Notes: generated by a model not told the origin, from the sequence alone. 17,588 bases of DNA from Gammaproteobacteria bacterium (GCA_023485185.1 JAMCZP010000371.1:1-17588), one strand, 5' to 3'; counted from the stretch's first letter, positions 7,166 to 14,951 are shown. Made by a program: numbers and translations.

Positions 7166-8086
7166 ATGGCGACACGCCATTTCCTAACCTTGCTAGATTT
7201 GACACCGGATGAGCTGGATTATTTAATTCAACGCGCCATTACGATTAAGACCAACCTTAAGGCGCAAGGTCCTGTTTATACGCCATTATCCAACCGAACC
7301 CTGGCGATGATTTTTGAGAAATCATCCACACGTACACGGGTATCGTTTGAAACAGGAATGGCACAATTTGGCGGTCATGCGCTGTTTCTCTCCCCCCGCG
7401 ACACGCAGTTAGGGCGCGGCGAACCCATTGAAGACACTGCACGCGTTTTGTCTGAAATGGTCGACGCCGTCATGATTCGCACCTTTTCACACGCTGGACT
7501 AGAAGCTTACGCCAGCGCCAGTAGCGTGCCGGTCATTAACGCTTTGAGCGATGATTATCACCCCTGCCAGCTGCTCGCCGACGTGATGACTTGGACTGAG
7601 CTTCGCGGCAGTGTCAAAGGTCGCACGGCAGTATGGATTGGTGATGGCAATAACATGTGCCACTCGTGGATTAACGCCGCCCGCCAGTTCGACTTTCACC
7701 TGCGCATTTGCTGCCCGAAAGGTTACGAGCCGCGTGCCGACATCATGGCAGCCGCGGGCGATCACGTTACTCTGCTGCACGACCCGCAGGCAGCGGTGAA
7801 AGATGCCGATCTGGTGACGACTGACGTATGGGCCTCTATGGGCCAGGAAGAGGAACAGGCTAAACGTGAGGCGGATTTTGCAGGCTTCCAGGTAACAGAA
7901 ACGATGCTTGATCAGGCCCACCAAGATGTATTATTCCTCCACTGCTTACCGGCTCATCGTGGCGAAGAGATTAGCCATACGCTGCTCGACGACCCACGCG
8001 CGGTAGTTTGGCAGGAAGCTGGCAACCGCTTGCATGCACAGAAAGCACTGATTGAGTTTTTACTGCTTGGCAAAATCACTGCTTGA
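7166..8086 (+). CDS. argF: Ornithine carbamoyltransferase
   Basis: It encodes 306 residues, typical for an anabolic enzyme. It joins carbamoyl phosphate to ornithine to make citrulline in arginine synthesis. The carbamoyl-phosphate loop STRTR is at residues 54-58, HPCQ lies in the middle and [12 protein letters not shown] near residue 262 carries the ornithine-binding Cys of the HCLP motif. That last motif separates it from aspartate carbamoyltransferase. The protein matches the short, Pseudomonas-like ArgF form and not the catabolic ArcB form of about 336 residues. It is monocistronic: its own candidate promoter lies upstream and a hairpin terminator follows 18 bases after the stop. Confidence 0.94.
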   Translation: MATRHFLTLLDLTPDELDYLIQRAITIKTNLKAQGPVYTPLSNRTLAMIFEKSSTRTRVSFETGMAQFGGHALFLSPRDTQLGRGEPIEDTARVLSEMVDAVMIRTFSHAGLEAYASASSVPVINALSDDYHPCQLLADVMTWTELRGSVKGRTAVWIGDGNNMCHSWINAARQFDFHLRICCPKGYEPRADIMAAAGDHVTLLHDPQAAVKDADLVTTDVWASMGQEEEQAKREADFAGFQVTETMLDQAHQDVLFLHCLPAHRGEEISHTLLDDPRAVVWQEAGNRLHAQKALIEFLLLGKITA

Positions 8087-8103
8087 GACGTCAACTTTTA
8101 GTT

Positions 8104-8138
8104 AAAAAAAAGCCTCGTTTCGAAAACGAGGCTTTTTT
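8104..8138. terminator. Bidirectional rho-independent terminator between argF and tRNA-Ala
   Basis: GCCTCGTTT (8112-8120), loop CGA and AAACGAGGC (8124-8132) form a perfect nine-base-pair stem. A run of A before and a run of T after it extend the stem and give a U-tract in either direction. It can end argF rightward and the tRNA-Ala transcript leftward. Confidence 0.92.
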
Positions 8139-8164
8139 CATTACGATCTTTCTTTCTAAAATCG

Positions 8165-8240
8165 TGGTGGAGCCTAGCGGGATCGAACCGCTGACCTCAA
8201 CACTGCCAGTGTTGCGCTCTCCCAGCTGAGCTAAGGCCCC
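8165..8240 (-). tRNA. tRNA-Ala (anticodon GGC)
   Basis: A 76-base cloverleaf reads leftward from 8240 to an encoded CCA at 8165-8167. The acceptor stem GGGGCCT pairs with AGGCTCC and includes the G3-U70 wobble pair that defines alanine tRNA. The anticodon stem CAACA/TGTTG holds the loop CTGGCAG, giving anticodon GGC for GCC/GCU codons. The T arm shows GGTTCGATCCC. It is a lone gene, convergent with argF, with its own promoter to the right. Confidence 0.97.
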
Positions 8241-8282
8241 ACATACTGTCTTGCATGTGCTTTACTTCCTACAGCGTCGCGG

Positions 8283-8311
8283 ATACTACGTTGAACATTT
8301 ATCTTGGTCAA
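8283..8311 (-). promoter_or_regulatory. Promoter of tRNA-Ala
   Basis: On the minus strand TTGACC (8311-8306), 17 bases and TAGTAT (8288-8283) form a near-consensus sigma70 promoter. The GC-rich stretch just after the -10 box (CCGCGACGC) is the kind of discriminator seen at stringently controlled stable-RNA promoters. The tRNA begins about 42 bases after the -10 box. Confidence 0.7.
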
Positions 8312-8344
8312 GTTTTTGAGCCATCAGTGTTAACTAATTCTCCT

Positions 8345-8373
8345 TTGTCATTAGCTGTGGCACTCTATATGCA
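8345..8373 (+). promoter_or_regulatory. Candidate promoter of the gacA-uvrC-pgsA unit
   Basis: TTGTCA (8345-8350) with TATGCA (8368-8373) at 17 bases, or TATATG (8366-8371) at 15 bases, gives a plausible sigma70 promoter about 70 bases before the TTG start of the response regulator. The rest of the 8241-8444 gap shows nothing else I can name apart from the tRNA-Ala promoter on the other strand. Confidence 0.4.
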
Positions 8374-8444
8374 ATGAAGTAAGATAAAGTAGCGTTTAAG
8401 GCCAACGTCTGAGTCCATGATGTTTCCATGCAGGAGCTTGTCCA

Positions 8445-9095
8445 TTGATCAGTGTACTTATTGCCGATGATCATCATCTCGTAAGAACCAGCATTGCTCA
8501 CCTGCTAAATGAAGAGTGTGACATTAAAATTGTGGGCGAAGTAGACGACGGCGAAAGCGCAGTAACGCAGTGTCGTCATTTAAAGCCGGACATCGTGCTG
8601 ATGGATATCCGCATGCCCGGCATCGGCGGCCTTGAAGCCACCAGGCGCATTCATCGCACCATGGAAGACGTGAAGGTATTGATTTTGACAGCGCACATGG
8701 AAGACAGCGTGCTTCGCCGCATGCTGGAAGCGGGCGCCTCTGGGTTCTTAAGCAAAGGCGCGGATGCGCTGGAAATGACGGACGCAATACGCCAGGTTTT
8801 CCACGGCAGGCGTTATGTGAGTCAAGAGATTGCTCAGCGGCTAGCGCTTTCGCACTTTACTGATGAAGACAATCCATTTAGCCACCTCTCCCATCGTGAG
8901 TTACAGATTGCGCTCATGATTGTTAATTGCCAGCGCGTGCAAGATATCTCTGACCGCCTGCACTTAAGCCCCAAGACAGTAAACACCTATCGCTATCGAC
9001 TCTTTGATAAACTACAGGTTGCCACTGACGTTGAACTGACTCACTTAGCACTGCGTCACGGGCTGGTCGAGGGGTTTGATGCGACCCAGATATAA
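8445..9095 (+). CDS. gacA: Response regulator GacA/UvrY
   Basis: It encodes 216 residues. This is the response regulator of the GacS/GacA (BarA/UvrY) system, which activates CsrB/RsmZ-type small RNAs. The receiver domain spans residues 1-120 with acidic pocket D8/D9, phospho-acceptor D54 in VLMDIRMPG, and the conserved Lys in FLSKGA. A LuxR-type HTH fills about residues 145-210 (SHRELQIALMI, LSPKTVNTYRYR, VELTHLALRHGL), which matches UvrY closely. The start is a TTG, supported by AGGAG at 8432-8436, eight bases upstream; no ATG fits the family N-terminus. It is followed 42 bases later by uvrC, an arrangement conserved from E. coli to Pseudomonas. Confidence 0.93.
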   Translation: MISVLIADDHHLVRTSIAHLLNEECDIKIVGEVDDGESAVTQCRHLKPDIVLMDIRMPGIGGLEATRRIHRTMEDVKVLILTAHMEDSVLRRMLEAGASGFLSKGADALEMTDAIRQVFHGRRYVSQEIAQRLALSHFTDEDNPFSHLSHRELQIALMIVNCQRVQDISDRLHLSPKTVNTYRYRLFDKLQVATDVELTHLALRHGLVEGFDATQI

Positions 9096-9137
9096 CCCCT
9101 ATCTTCCCCTGCTGTTATCGGGTGCCGACACGCTGAT

Positions 9138-10952
9138 ATGACCTTTGATTCAAAACAGTTCCTGAGTTCGGTAAGCACATCGCCTGGTGTTTATCGCATG
9201 CTTGATGCGCAAGGCAATACGCTTTATGTAGGCAAAGCCAAGCGCCTAAAAAACCGCCTTGCCAGTTATTTTCGTGGTCAGTTGAATACCAAAACTCAGG
9301 CAATGGTAGGGCGCATTGCCGATGTGCAGGTCACTGTTACGCGCACCGAAACAGAAGCGCTTCTGCTAGAACAAACTCTGATTAAACAGCTGCGCCCGCC
9401 CTACAATATTTTGCTGCGTGATGATAAATCCTACCCTTTCGTATTTGTCACCGACCGTCACCCTTATCCAGCGCTCGAATACAAACGCGCACGCCAGCGC
9501 AGTGACGATGGTCGCTATTTAGGCCCTTATCCAAGTAGTGGAGCGGTACGCGAAAGCCTAGCGTTAATGCAAAAAATATTTCTTATCCGTAATTGTGAAG
9601 ACAGCGTATTTGCCCACCGTTCGCGGCCCTGTTTGCAGTATCAAATTCAGCGCTGCAGCGCCCCCTGCGTCGGCTATATTTCTGCAGAGGATTACCAACG
9701 CGACCTTGAGCACGCTGTGATGTGCCTGGAAGGTAAAAGTGAAAATGTTACCCAGGAACTGATGGAGGCCATGGAAACGGCCAGTCAGGCTCTTCATTTT
9801 GAAGAAGCCGCCCGGCTGCGTGACCAAGTTCAGCAATTAAGGCAACTACAGCAGCGTCAATTTGTCGATACGGGTGGCGGTGACGCCGATATGTTCGCCC
9901 TCGCCCAACGGCCAGGTGCTATTGGGGTTTCAATACTAAGCGTACGTGATGGCAGACTATTAGGTGCTCGTCATCACACGCCGAAAAACGATTTAGACCT
10001 ATCGCCTGAAACACTGCTTACCGAAGTGGTTAGCCAGTATTATTTTGGCCAGCCCCATAATGTGCCCAGTGAAGTCATTACCAGCCACCCGCTAGATGAC
10101 AGCGAACTAATTGCCGAGGCTCTCACCCAGCAAGCGGGCAAACGCATCCGGGTGACCTATCAAGTACGCGGCCACCGCGCGCAATGGCAACAACTGGCAA
10201 TCACTAACGCCGAGCAGCAATTAGCCTCCCAGCTCGCTAATCAAACACAGCTTACCCAACGATTTACCGCTCTTCAGCAGGCGCTAGGCTTGGCAGAAAC
10301 GCCTCAGCGTTTAGAGTGCTTCGACATTAGCCACAGCCACGGCGAAGCAACGGTTGCATCATGCGTGGTGTTTGATCATCAAGGCCCACGTAAAAGTGAC
10401 TACCGTCACTTTCGCATTGAAGGAGTGGCCGCAGGCGATGACTATGCCGCCATGCAACAAGCACTGACACGCCGCCTAAAGCGCGTAAAAAGCGGTGAAG
10501 CCGTCGCTCCAGATATCTTAATTGTCGATGGTGGTAAGGGTCAGCTTAATATGGCCCGCGAGGTGTTTAATGAGCTTGAAATTACCAACATTATCCTACT
10601 CGGTGTCGCGAAAGGCACGACCCGTAAAGCAGGGCTTGAAACGCTGTTTTTAGAGACATCAGATAACACGCTTAATTTAGATCCTGCCTCCCCTGCCCTG
10701 CATTTGATACAACATATTCGCGATGAATCACACCGATTCGCCATCGCTGGCCACCGCGCCCAGCGCGACAAGGCAAGGCGCACCTCTACATTACAGGAAA
10801 TACCAGGAATTGGTCCAAAACGCCGCCGCGAACTACTGCGCTTTTTTGGTGGCCTGCAAGGGGTACAAAAGGCAAGCCGCGAAGAACTTGCCCGCGTCCC
10901 CGGCATCAATGCGGCATTAGCCGAAAGTATTTACCGAGCGTTAAATGGATAA
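9138..10952 (+). CDS. uvrC: UvrABC excinuclease subunit C
   Basis: It encodes 604 residues, typical length. UvrC makes both incisions flanking a DNA lesion in nucleotide excision repair. The N-terminal GIY-YIG nuclease is visible as GVYRM (17-21), LYVGKAK (29-35) and Arg40. A cysteine-containing region with [18 protein letters not shown] follows, then a UVR motif near residues 205-235 ([15 protein letters not shown]) that binds UvrB. The RNase H-like 5' incision domain shows [11 protein letters not shown] and [11 protein letters not shown], with its catalytic aspartates. Two helix-hairpin-helix motifs ([13 protein letters not shown] and [13 protein letters not shown]) end the protein. It lies between gacA and pgsA and is probably co-transcribed with them. 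Confidence 0.96.
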   Translation: MTFDSKQFLSSVSTSPGVYRMLDAQGNTLYVGKAKRLKNRLASYFRGQLNTKTQAMVGRIADVQVTVTRTETEALLLEQTLIKQLRPPYNILLRDDKSYPFVFVTDRHPYPALEYKRARQRSDDGRYLGPYPSSGAVRESLALMQKIFLIRNCEDSVFAHRSRPCLQYQIQRCSAPCVGYISAEDYQRDLEHAVMCLEGKSENVTQELMEAMETASQALHFEEAARLRDQVQQLRQLQQRQFVDTGGGDADMFALAQRPGAIGVSILSVRDGRLLGARHHTPKNDLDLSPETLLTEVVSQYYFGQPHNVPSEVITSHPLDDSELIAEALTQQAGKRIRVTYQVRGHRAQWQQLAITNAEQQLASQLANQTQLTQRFTALQQALGLAETPQRLECFDISHSHGEATVASCVVFDHQGPRKSDYRHFRIEGVAAGDDYAAMQQALTRRLKRVKSGEAVAPDILIVDGGKGQLNMAREVFNELEITNIILLGVAKGTTRKAGLETLFLETSDNTLNLDPASPALHLIQHIRDESHRFAIAGHRAQRDKARRTSTLQEIPGIGPKRRRELLRFFGGLQGVQKASREELARVPGINAALAESIYRALNG

Positions 10953-11047
10953 ACGCCCTCTTGGCATGGATGCTATCGGCTAAGGGGGATAGAATGACCC
11001 CACACATTTCGAATCCTCTGATTTTCCAGCAAGGATCGCTCTCTGCG

Positions 11048-11596
11048 ATGAATATACCCAACATATTAACGTTAGCCAGAATAGCCTTCATTCCTCTGCT
11101 GGTGGTGCTGTTTTATCTGCCTTTCAATTGGAGCATGCCCGTTGCCGCAGGGCTGTTTGCTCTGGCATCGATCACCGATTGGCTGGACGGCTACCTGGCC
11201 CGACGCTGGAACCAATCAACCCCTTTTGGGGCGTTCTTAGATCCAGTGGCTGACAAACTTATGGTTGCCGTGGCCCTGGCGCTATTGATCGAGCGCTTTG
11301 ACACCATGGTGCTAACGCTGCCTGCGTTAGTCATCATTGGTCGAGAAATTGTCATTTCAGCGCTGCGCGAATGGATGGCGGAGATGGGCAAACGGGGCAT
11401 GGTCGCCGTTTCATGGGTAGGTAAGCTGAAAACCACCTTACAAATGGTCGCGCTGCTAATTTTGTTAGCGCTTCCTCCTGCCCACGAATTTGCGATACTG
11501 GGCGTTGTCGTTCTTTACGCCGCTGCCATTCTTACGCTGTGGTCAATGATTCAGTACTTAAAAGCCGCTTGGCCGCATCTTAGCCGCTCGATGTAA
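11048..11596 (+). CDS. pgsA: CDP-diacylglycerol-glycerol-3-phosphate 3-phosphatidyltransferase
   Basis: It encodes 182 residues from the ATG at 11048. That start is chosen because [12 protein letters not shown] is the standard PgsA N-terminus; an earlier in-frame ATG at 10961 adds an unconserved leader. AAGGA at 11030-11034 is the nearest ribosome site, at rather long spacing. This inner-membrane enzyme makes phosphatidylglycerol phosphate, the committed step to phosphatidylglycerol and cardiolipin. The full CDP-alcohol phosphotransferase motif D-G-x2-A-R-x8-G-x3-D-x3-D occupies residues 47-69, and several hydrophobic segments surround it. It follows uvrC by about 95 bases, in the conserved uvrY-uvrC-pgsA-tRNA order. 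Confidence 0.93.
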   Translation: MNIPNILTLARIAFIPLLVVLFYLPFNWSMPVAAGLFALASITDWLDGYLARRWNQSTPFGAFLDPVADKLMVAVALALLIERFDTMVLTLPALVIIGREIVISALREWMAEMGKRGMVAVSWVGKLKTTLQMVALLILLALPPAHEFAILGVVVLYAAAILTLWSMIQYLKAAWPHLSRSM

Positions 11597-11637
11597 GCTG
11601 CTGATAACACAATAAGGATTCAGGACTAATTCATTGA

Positions 11638-11665
11638 TTGACAACTCGGTGGCGATCCGTATAAT
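11638..11665 (+). promoter_or_regulatory. Strong promoter of the Gly-Cys-Leu tRNA operon
   Basis: A perfect TTGACA (11638-11643), 16 bases and a perfect TATAAT (11660-11665) end 15 bases before tRNA-Gly. It is the best promoter in the window. The GC-rich bases after the -10 box fit stringent control of stable RNA. Confidence 0.9.
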
Positions 11666-11680
11666 TCGCCCTCGAGTCGA

Positions 11681-11755
11681 GCGGGAATAGCTCAGTGGTA
11701 GAGCATCGCCTTGCCAAGGCGAGGGTCGGGAGTTCGAATCTCCTTTCCCGCTCCA
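11681..11755 (+). tRNA. tRNA-Gly (anticodon GCC)
   Basis: A 75-base cloverleaf with encoded CCA. The acceptor stem GCGGGAA pairs with TTCCCGC, the anticodon stem TCGCC/GGCGA holds loop TTGCCAA with anticodon GCC, and the T arm is GGGAG-TTCGAAT-CTCCT. It is first in a three-tRNA operon after pgsA, matching glyW of E. coli in position and identity. Confidence 0.98.
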
Positions 11756-11771
11756 AAGAAAAGACTCATGA

Positions 11772-11845
11772 GGCTGGATGGCAGAGTGGTTATGCAGCGG
11801 ACTGCAACTCCGTGTACGCCGGTTCGATTCCGACTCCAGCCTCCA
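11772..11845 (+). tRNA. tRNA-Cys (anticodon GCA)
   Basis: A 74-base cloverleaf with encoded CCA. The acceptor stem GGCTGGA pairs with TCCAGCC, the anticodon loop CTGCAAC gives GCA, and the discriminator base is T as in other tRNA-Cys. It is second in the operon, matching cysT of E. coli. Confidence 0.98.
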
Positions 11846-11892
11846 CTATTATTGTGTGACAATGAGTTTCTAAAACTGCATTGTGATGTACT

Positions 11893-11979
11893 GCCCGGAT
11901 GGCGAAATCGGTAGACGCAAGAGACTTAAAATCTCTCGGGGGCAACCCCGTGCCGGTTCAAGTCCGGCTCCGGGCACCA
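11893..11979 (+). tRNA. tRNA-Leu (anticodon TAA)
   Basis: An 87-base class II tRNA with encoded CCA. The acceptor stem GCCCGGA pairs with TCCGGGC, the anticodon stem AGAGA/TCTCT holds loop CTTAAAA with anticodon TAA, and the long variable arm CGGGGGCAACCCCG is typical of leucine tRNA. It is third in the operon, matching leuZ of E. coli. Confidence 0.98.
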
Positions 11980-11999
11980 TTTCTTGTTTTACTCTCCCA

Positions 12000-12020
12000 C
12001 AGTCTTTGACTGATCTTTTC
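12000..12020 (+). terminator. Weak candidate terminator after the tRNA operon
   Basis: CAGTC-TTT-GACTG (12000-12012) followed by ATCTTTTC is the only hairpin plus T-rich stretch close after tRNA-Leu. The five-pair stem is short, so the assignment is tentative. Confidence 0.25.
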
Positions 12021-12090
12021 TGCAGCACCTCCTCTTTTTTGTAATTAATGCCACTCCACTTTCAACTGCCTCAATGAATCGCTTTATTAT

Positions 12091-12112
12091 GTTGAAGCTT
12101 TTACGTTGAAGC
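12091..12112. repeat. Direct repeat GTTGAAGC upstream of nadB
   Basis: GTTGAAGC occurs at 12091-12098 and again at 12105-12112, 14 bases start to start. It lies about 140 bases before the nadB start in a 266-base gap that otherwise holds only the candidate promoter dyad and candidate terminator listed separately. It may be chance or a protein site. Confidence 0.25.
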
Positions 12113-12160
12113 ATCGCTAAACACTAAATGCCACGCTATGATGCCTGCCTTCGTCAAACT

Positions 12161-12176
12161 AGTGCTATACAGCACT
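12161..12176. promoter_or_regulatory. Dyad AGTGCT-ATAC-AGCACT overlapping an extended -10 box upstream of nadB
   Basis: A perfect six-base inverted repeat with a four-base centre surrounds TGCTATACA, which reads as an extended -10 element (TGnTATACA) about 75 bases before the nadB ATG. A dyad over a -10 box is the usual layout of a repressor operator. The regulator is unknown; I do not recognise a known NAD-regulator site here. Confidence 0.35.
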
Positions 12177-12245
12177 GGCGATACTTAGGGTTGGTCAGGT
12201 TCAGGGTTATGCAATTTCGTTGAGCATGAAAGAGGAGCAAGCATA

Positions 12246-12887
12246 ATGAGCACGCCAACATCCGATGTACTTATCATTGGCGGCGGCGTTGCAGGGCTAA
12301 CCCTCGCTCTCGAGATTGCCGATCATCGCTTAGTAACGCTGGTAAGGCCCGCTCAAGACGACCAAGGTGCCAGCCGCTGGGCACAGGGTGGCATTGCCGC
12401 TGTACTGTCACCAGATGACAATCTCGCAGCACACATCAACGACACCCTAATTGCCGGTGATGGTCTATGTAATGCCGAAGCCGTCCGCTTTACCATCACC
12501 CACGGCCCCTCGGCTATTCAGTGGCTGATTGACAAGGGCGTACCTTTCACACCAGAGACAGGCCCAACCGCAGGCTATCCTTATCACTTAACCCGTGAAG
12601 GCGGCCATAATGCCCGCCGCATTATTCACGCTGATGATGCTACCGGTCGCGCCGTAATGGATACACTATTAAACAAAGTGGCCCAGCACCCCAACATCAC
12701 TCAGCACATTGATCTTACCGTGGTCGGTTTACTACAGGATAACCAAGGCGCCTGTTGCGGTGCCTATGGGTGCGATTCACACCAACAGTGGCTCTCACTC
12801 ACTGCCAGTCATACTGTGTTAGCGACGGGCGGGGCGTACCTTTCACACCAGAGACAGACCCAACCGCAGGCTATCCTTATCACTTAA
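12246..12887 (+). pseudogene. nadB: L-aspartate oxidase NadB, 5' reading frame broken by a tandem duplication
   Basis: The frame starts at ATG 12246 with GAGGAG eight bases upstream, and is normal NadB for about 196 residues. It has the FAD-binding GGGVAG (12-17), ASRWAQGG, the HLTREGGHNARRI block and ends its native part at VLATGGA. It then crosses the duplication junction near 12832, shifts frame and stops at 12887 after a short unrelated tail, giving 213 residues. NadB oxidises L-aspartate to iminoaspartate for quinolinate and NAD synthesis. This piece lacks the rest of the FAD domain, the capping domain and the C-terminal helical domain, so it should be inactive alone. Deleting one 296-base unit joins this frame to the downstream one and restores a 528-residue protein of normal length. 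Confidence 0.85.
12536..12831 (+). repeat. Tandem duplication in nadB, copy 1 (296 bp)
   Basis: The unit begins at GGGCGTACC and runs to the junction at 12832. It encodes native NadB residues about 97-196. It differs from copy 2 at four positions that I could count: GGCCC/GACCC, GGTCGC/GGCCGC, AAGGCG/AAGGCA and TGCCAG/TGCAAG. The period is 296 bases, not a multiple of 3. Confidence 0.95.
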
Positions 12888-14128
12888 CCCGTGAAGGCGG
12901 CCATAATGCCCGCCGCATTATTCACGCTGATGATGCTACCGGCCGCGCCGTAATGGATACACTATTAAACAAAGTGGCCCAGCACCCCAACATCACTCAG
13001 CACATTGATCTTACCGTGGTCGGTTTACTACAGGATAACCAAGGCACCTGTTGCGGTGCCTATGGGTGCGATTCACACCAACAGTGGCTCTCACTCACTG
13101 CAAGTCATACTGTGTTAGCGACGGGCGGGGCAAGCGGCCTGTATCGTCATACCACTACGCCAGCCCCTAGCAGCGGCGAAGGCATGATGATGGCCGCCGA
13201 GCTGGGCGCCCGCTTGATGAATCTAGAATTTCAGCAGTTTCACCCGACCTGCCTCTTTGACCCTGAAGGGCCTTCATTTTTGATTAGCGAGGCGGTTCGC
13301 GGTGAAGGTGGGTTCTTACTCAACGAAACTGGTCAACGTTTTATGCCCGCACTGGATAAGCGTGCAGAGCTTGCCCCGCGCGATATCGTAGCCCGAGCCA
13401 TTGACGCTGAGATACAGCGTGGCACCTTGGGCCATGTCTGGTTGGATATTCGTCATTTAGGCGAAACAGCCATTCGCCATCACTTCCCCACCATCCTGGC
13501 CCACTGCGCCTCTCGTGGCATTGATATTACCAAACAAGCCATCCCGGTCGTTCCTGCCGCCCACTATAGCTGCGGCGGGGTCGCTACCGATTTGAAAGGT
13601 GCCACTAGTGTCGCCAATCTCTATGCCGTCGGTGAAATTGCCTGTACGGGTTTGCATGGTGCCAACCGGATGGCCAGCAATTCTCTACTGGAGTGTTTAG
13701 TCTTTGCGCGCAGCTGTGCCCAGGCATTGTTAGCAAAGACACGGGAGCAGAACAAATGCTCTCCCATATTTGAATGTCATCCATCGTTGAGCGTTAACGC
13801 CCCTAAAGCAGCGCTCTCAGATATACGCCAGCAAATGCGGGCGACCATGAGCCAGCACGTTTCTATTGTGCGCAGCACAGCAGGGTTAAATACTGCCCTA
13901 GAGAAATTAAAAGGATTGTTAAACACGCTTGAAGAGATAGACGCCGCTTTACAAGCCCCGGAAGGTAAGCGCTTACGGCAGGCGCTGCAATTAGCGGTAT
14001 TAACGGTACTTGCCGCACAACAAAGGCATGAGTCACGAGGCTTACACTACATCACTGACTGGCCACAGCAGCAGCCACTGGCAGTGGCCTCTCAGCTTTC
14101 AGTAAAGGATTTGCCAAAAAAGCGTTAA
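12755..14128 (+). pseudogene. nadB: L-aspartate oxidase NadB, 3' reading frame after the tandem duplication
   Basis: This frame is open from before 12755 (first possible start a TTG there) to TAA 14128. Its first 26 or so residues are out-of-frame junk from the first repeat copy. From about 12832 it is true NadB, beginning at GVPFTPETDPTAGYP, i.e. native residue about 97, through ATGGASGLYRHTT, the NLEFQQFHPT and RFMPALDKRAELAPRDIVARA blocks, the FAD-contact HGANRMASNSLLECLVF and the C-terminal helical domain. The N-terminal dinucleotide-binding motif is missing, so a product made from here cannot bind FAD normally. No good ribosome site is seen at its start. All downstream motifs are intact with no further stops, which suggests recent or reversible inactivation. 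The stop overlaps that of convergent ygfX. Confidence 0.85.
12832..13127 (+). repeat. Tandem duplication in nadB, copy 2 (296 bp)
   Basis: This is the second, directly adjacent copy. Identity continues to 13131, so the two outer ends share GGGC (12536-12539 and 13128-13131), the microhomology expected at the breakpoint of a slippage or end-joining duplication. The flanks before copy 1 and after copy 2 are ordinary NadB coding sequence. There is no insertion-sequence end or target-site duplication. Confidence 0.95.
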
Positions 14129-14550
14129 CGCCCAGCGCGGTGAAATAATTTTCGCACTTCACGCAGTTGCTTCGGGGATGCGCTATCCGGCCACAGCCAC
14201 ACCCGCTGGCTACCCACATAAAGCCCTATCAACCAGGGCCCTAAGTAGTCACAGCGCACATCGTGCTGTTCGCTTAATGCTGGCTCGCTCTTTACTTGCT
14301 GCGACTGGCCGCCCTTCGGCTGCCAGTGAGCATAAATGACCGATGCTGTTGCAGTGAGGTAAAGCAGTCCAGAGGGCTGACGCATATAGGCTCGCCAACT
14401 AACACTCCCTACCAATAGTATAACCACTATTACTGCTAGCCCACCCGCCACCCAATAGCCCAGCATCGCTAGCCCAATCAATAGCGAGCATTGGGCTAGC
14501 AACCAGTACCTAGAGGGTGCGATAAGCAGAGTTATCGGTGGTTTCAGCAT
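14125..14550 (-). CDS. ygfX: YgfX-like inner-membrane protein
   Basis: It encodes 141 residues. Two adjacent hydrophobic segments at about residues 14-52 form a membrane hairpin, followed by a soluble C-terminal part ending in LRRAGR-like SPKQLREVRKLFHRAGR. This is the layout of YgfX (CptA) proteins, which are almost always encoded immediately after sdhE, as here. In E. coli YgfX was reported to inhibit cell division proteins and interact with SdhE; whether that holds in this organism is unknown. The start (ATG 14550) lies inside the last 41 bases of sdhE and has no clear ribosome site, so translation is probably coupled. Its TAA overlaps the nadB stop from the other strand. The assignment rests on position, size and topology, because sequence conservation in this family is low. 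Confidence 0.75.
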   Translation of the reverse strand: MLKPPITLLIAPSRYWLLAQCSLLIGLAMLGYWVAGGLAVIVVILLVGSVSWRAYMRQPSGLLYLTATASVIYAHWQPKGGQSQQVKSEPALSEQHDVRCDYLGPWLIGLYVGSQRVWLWPDSASPKQLREVRKLFHRAGR

Positions 14551-14803
14551 GATCGACTATCATTTGCACAATGCGACGTTGACTTGGCTCTTCAGGCCAC
14601 TCCCTGTGCATTAGCCAAACAAATAAGTCTTGATCTTCACTTTCAATCAATTGCTGATACGCCAATTGATCCTCTTCATTGAGATCATCAAAACGCTGCT
14701 CAAGGAAAGGAATTAACAGCAGATCCAGCTCCCACATACCACGCCGGGAGTGCCAGTAAAGCCGTTTGCGCAAAATGGCTGCGGGGCAATTGTCATCGTT
14801 CAA
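14510..14803 (-). CDS. sdhE: FAD assembly factor SdhE (succinate dehydrogenase assembly factor 2)
   Basis: It encodes about 97 residues. SdhE promotes covalent attachment of FAD to the flavoprotein subunit of succinate dehydrogenase and fumarate reductase. The defining RGxxE motif is present as RRGMWELD, followed by LLLIPFLEQRFDDL and the acidic DQDLFVWLM segment of the family. No ATG fits the N-terminus. A TTG at 14803 has GGAG nine bases upstream and is used here; the in-frame TTG at 14818 has no ribosome site, and a stop lies just before it. It overlaps ygfX by 41 bases in the usual sdhE-ygfX pair and converges on nadB, another FAD enzyme of the same superfamily; Pseudomonas has the same neighbourhood. 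Confidence 0.88.
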   Translation of the reverse strand: MNDDNCPAAILRKRLYWHSRRGMWELDLLLIPFLEQRFDDLNEEDQLAYQQLIESEDQDLFVWLMHREWPEEPSQRRIVQMIVDHAETTDNSAYRTL

Positions 14804-14903
14804 CGTCAGCCGCTCCAATTATAAAAATGAAAGGCCAGTATACCTAAGCTACGGGGTCGCGCCAGCGCCCTCCTTCGCCTATGCTGTTAATGTGCATAGA
14901 ACC

Positions 14904-14951
14904 TTGTTTTATCTGAATTGTTTTATCCTGAATTGAGCAGTATGCTGAATT
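14904..14951 (+). promoter_or_regulatory. Repeats and candidate promoter upstream of ihfB
   Basis: TTGTTTTATC-TGAA (14904-14917) is followed at once by TTGTTTTATCC-TGAA (14918-14932), and TGAATT occurs three times (14914, 14929, 14946). Within this, TTGTTT (14918-14923), 17 bases and TATGCT (14941-14946) make a plausible sigma70 promoter for ihfB. The repeats could be operator half-sites, perhaps for autoregulation; that is inference. Confidence 0.35.

Noticed and set aside
7499..7924. Minus-strand 141-codon frame
   Set aside because: It lies wholly inside argF, which has every family motif; no ribosome site or recognisable domain.
11711..11914. Plus-strand frame of 67 codons
   Set aside because: It runs through the tRNA-Gly and tRNA-Cys genes and is an accident of their sequence.
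12536..13131. Mobile element insertion as the cause of the nadB break
   Set aside because: The extra sequence is nadB itself, with no terminal inverted repeats or target-site duplication beyond the four-base GGGC microhomology.
12246..14128. Programmed ribosomal frameshift in nadB
   Set aside because: The frame change comes from a 296-base duplication; a single slip at the junction would give a protein with a duplicated 98-residue block, and no slippery heptamer is seen there.
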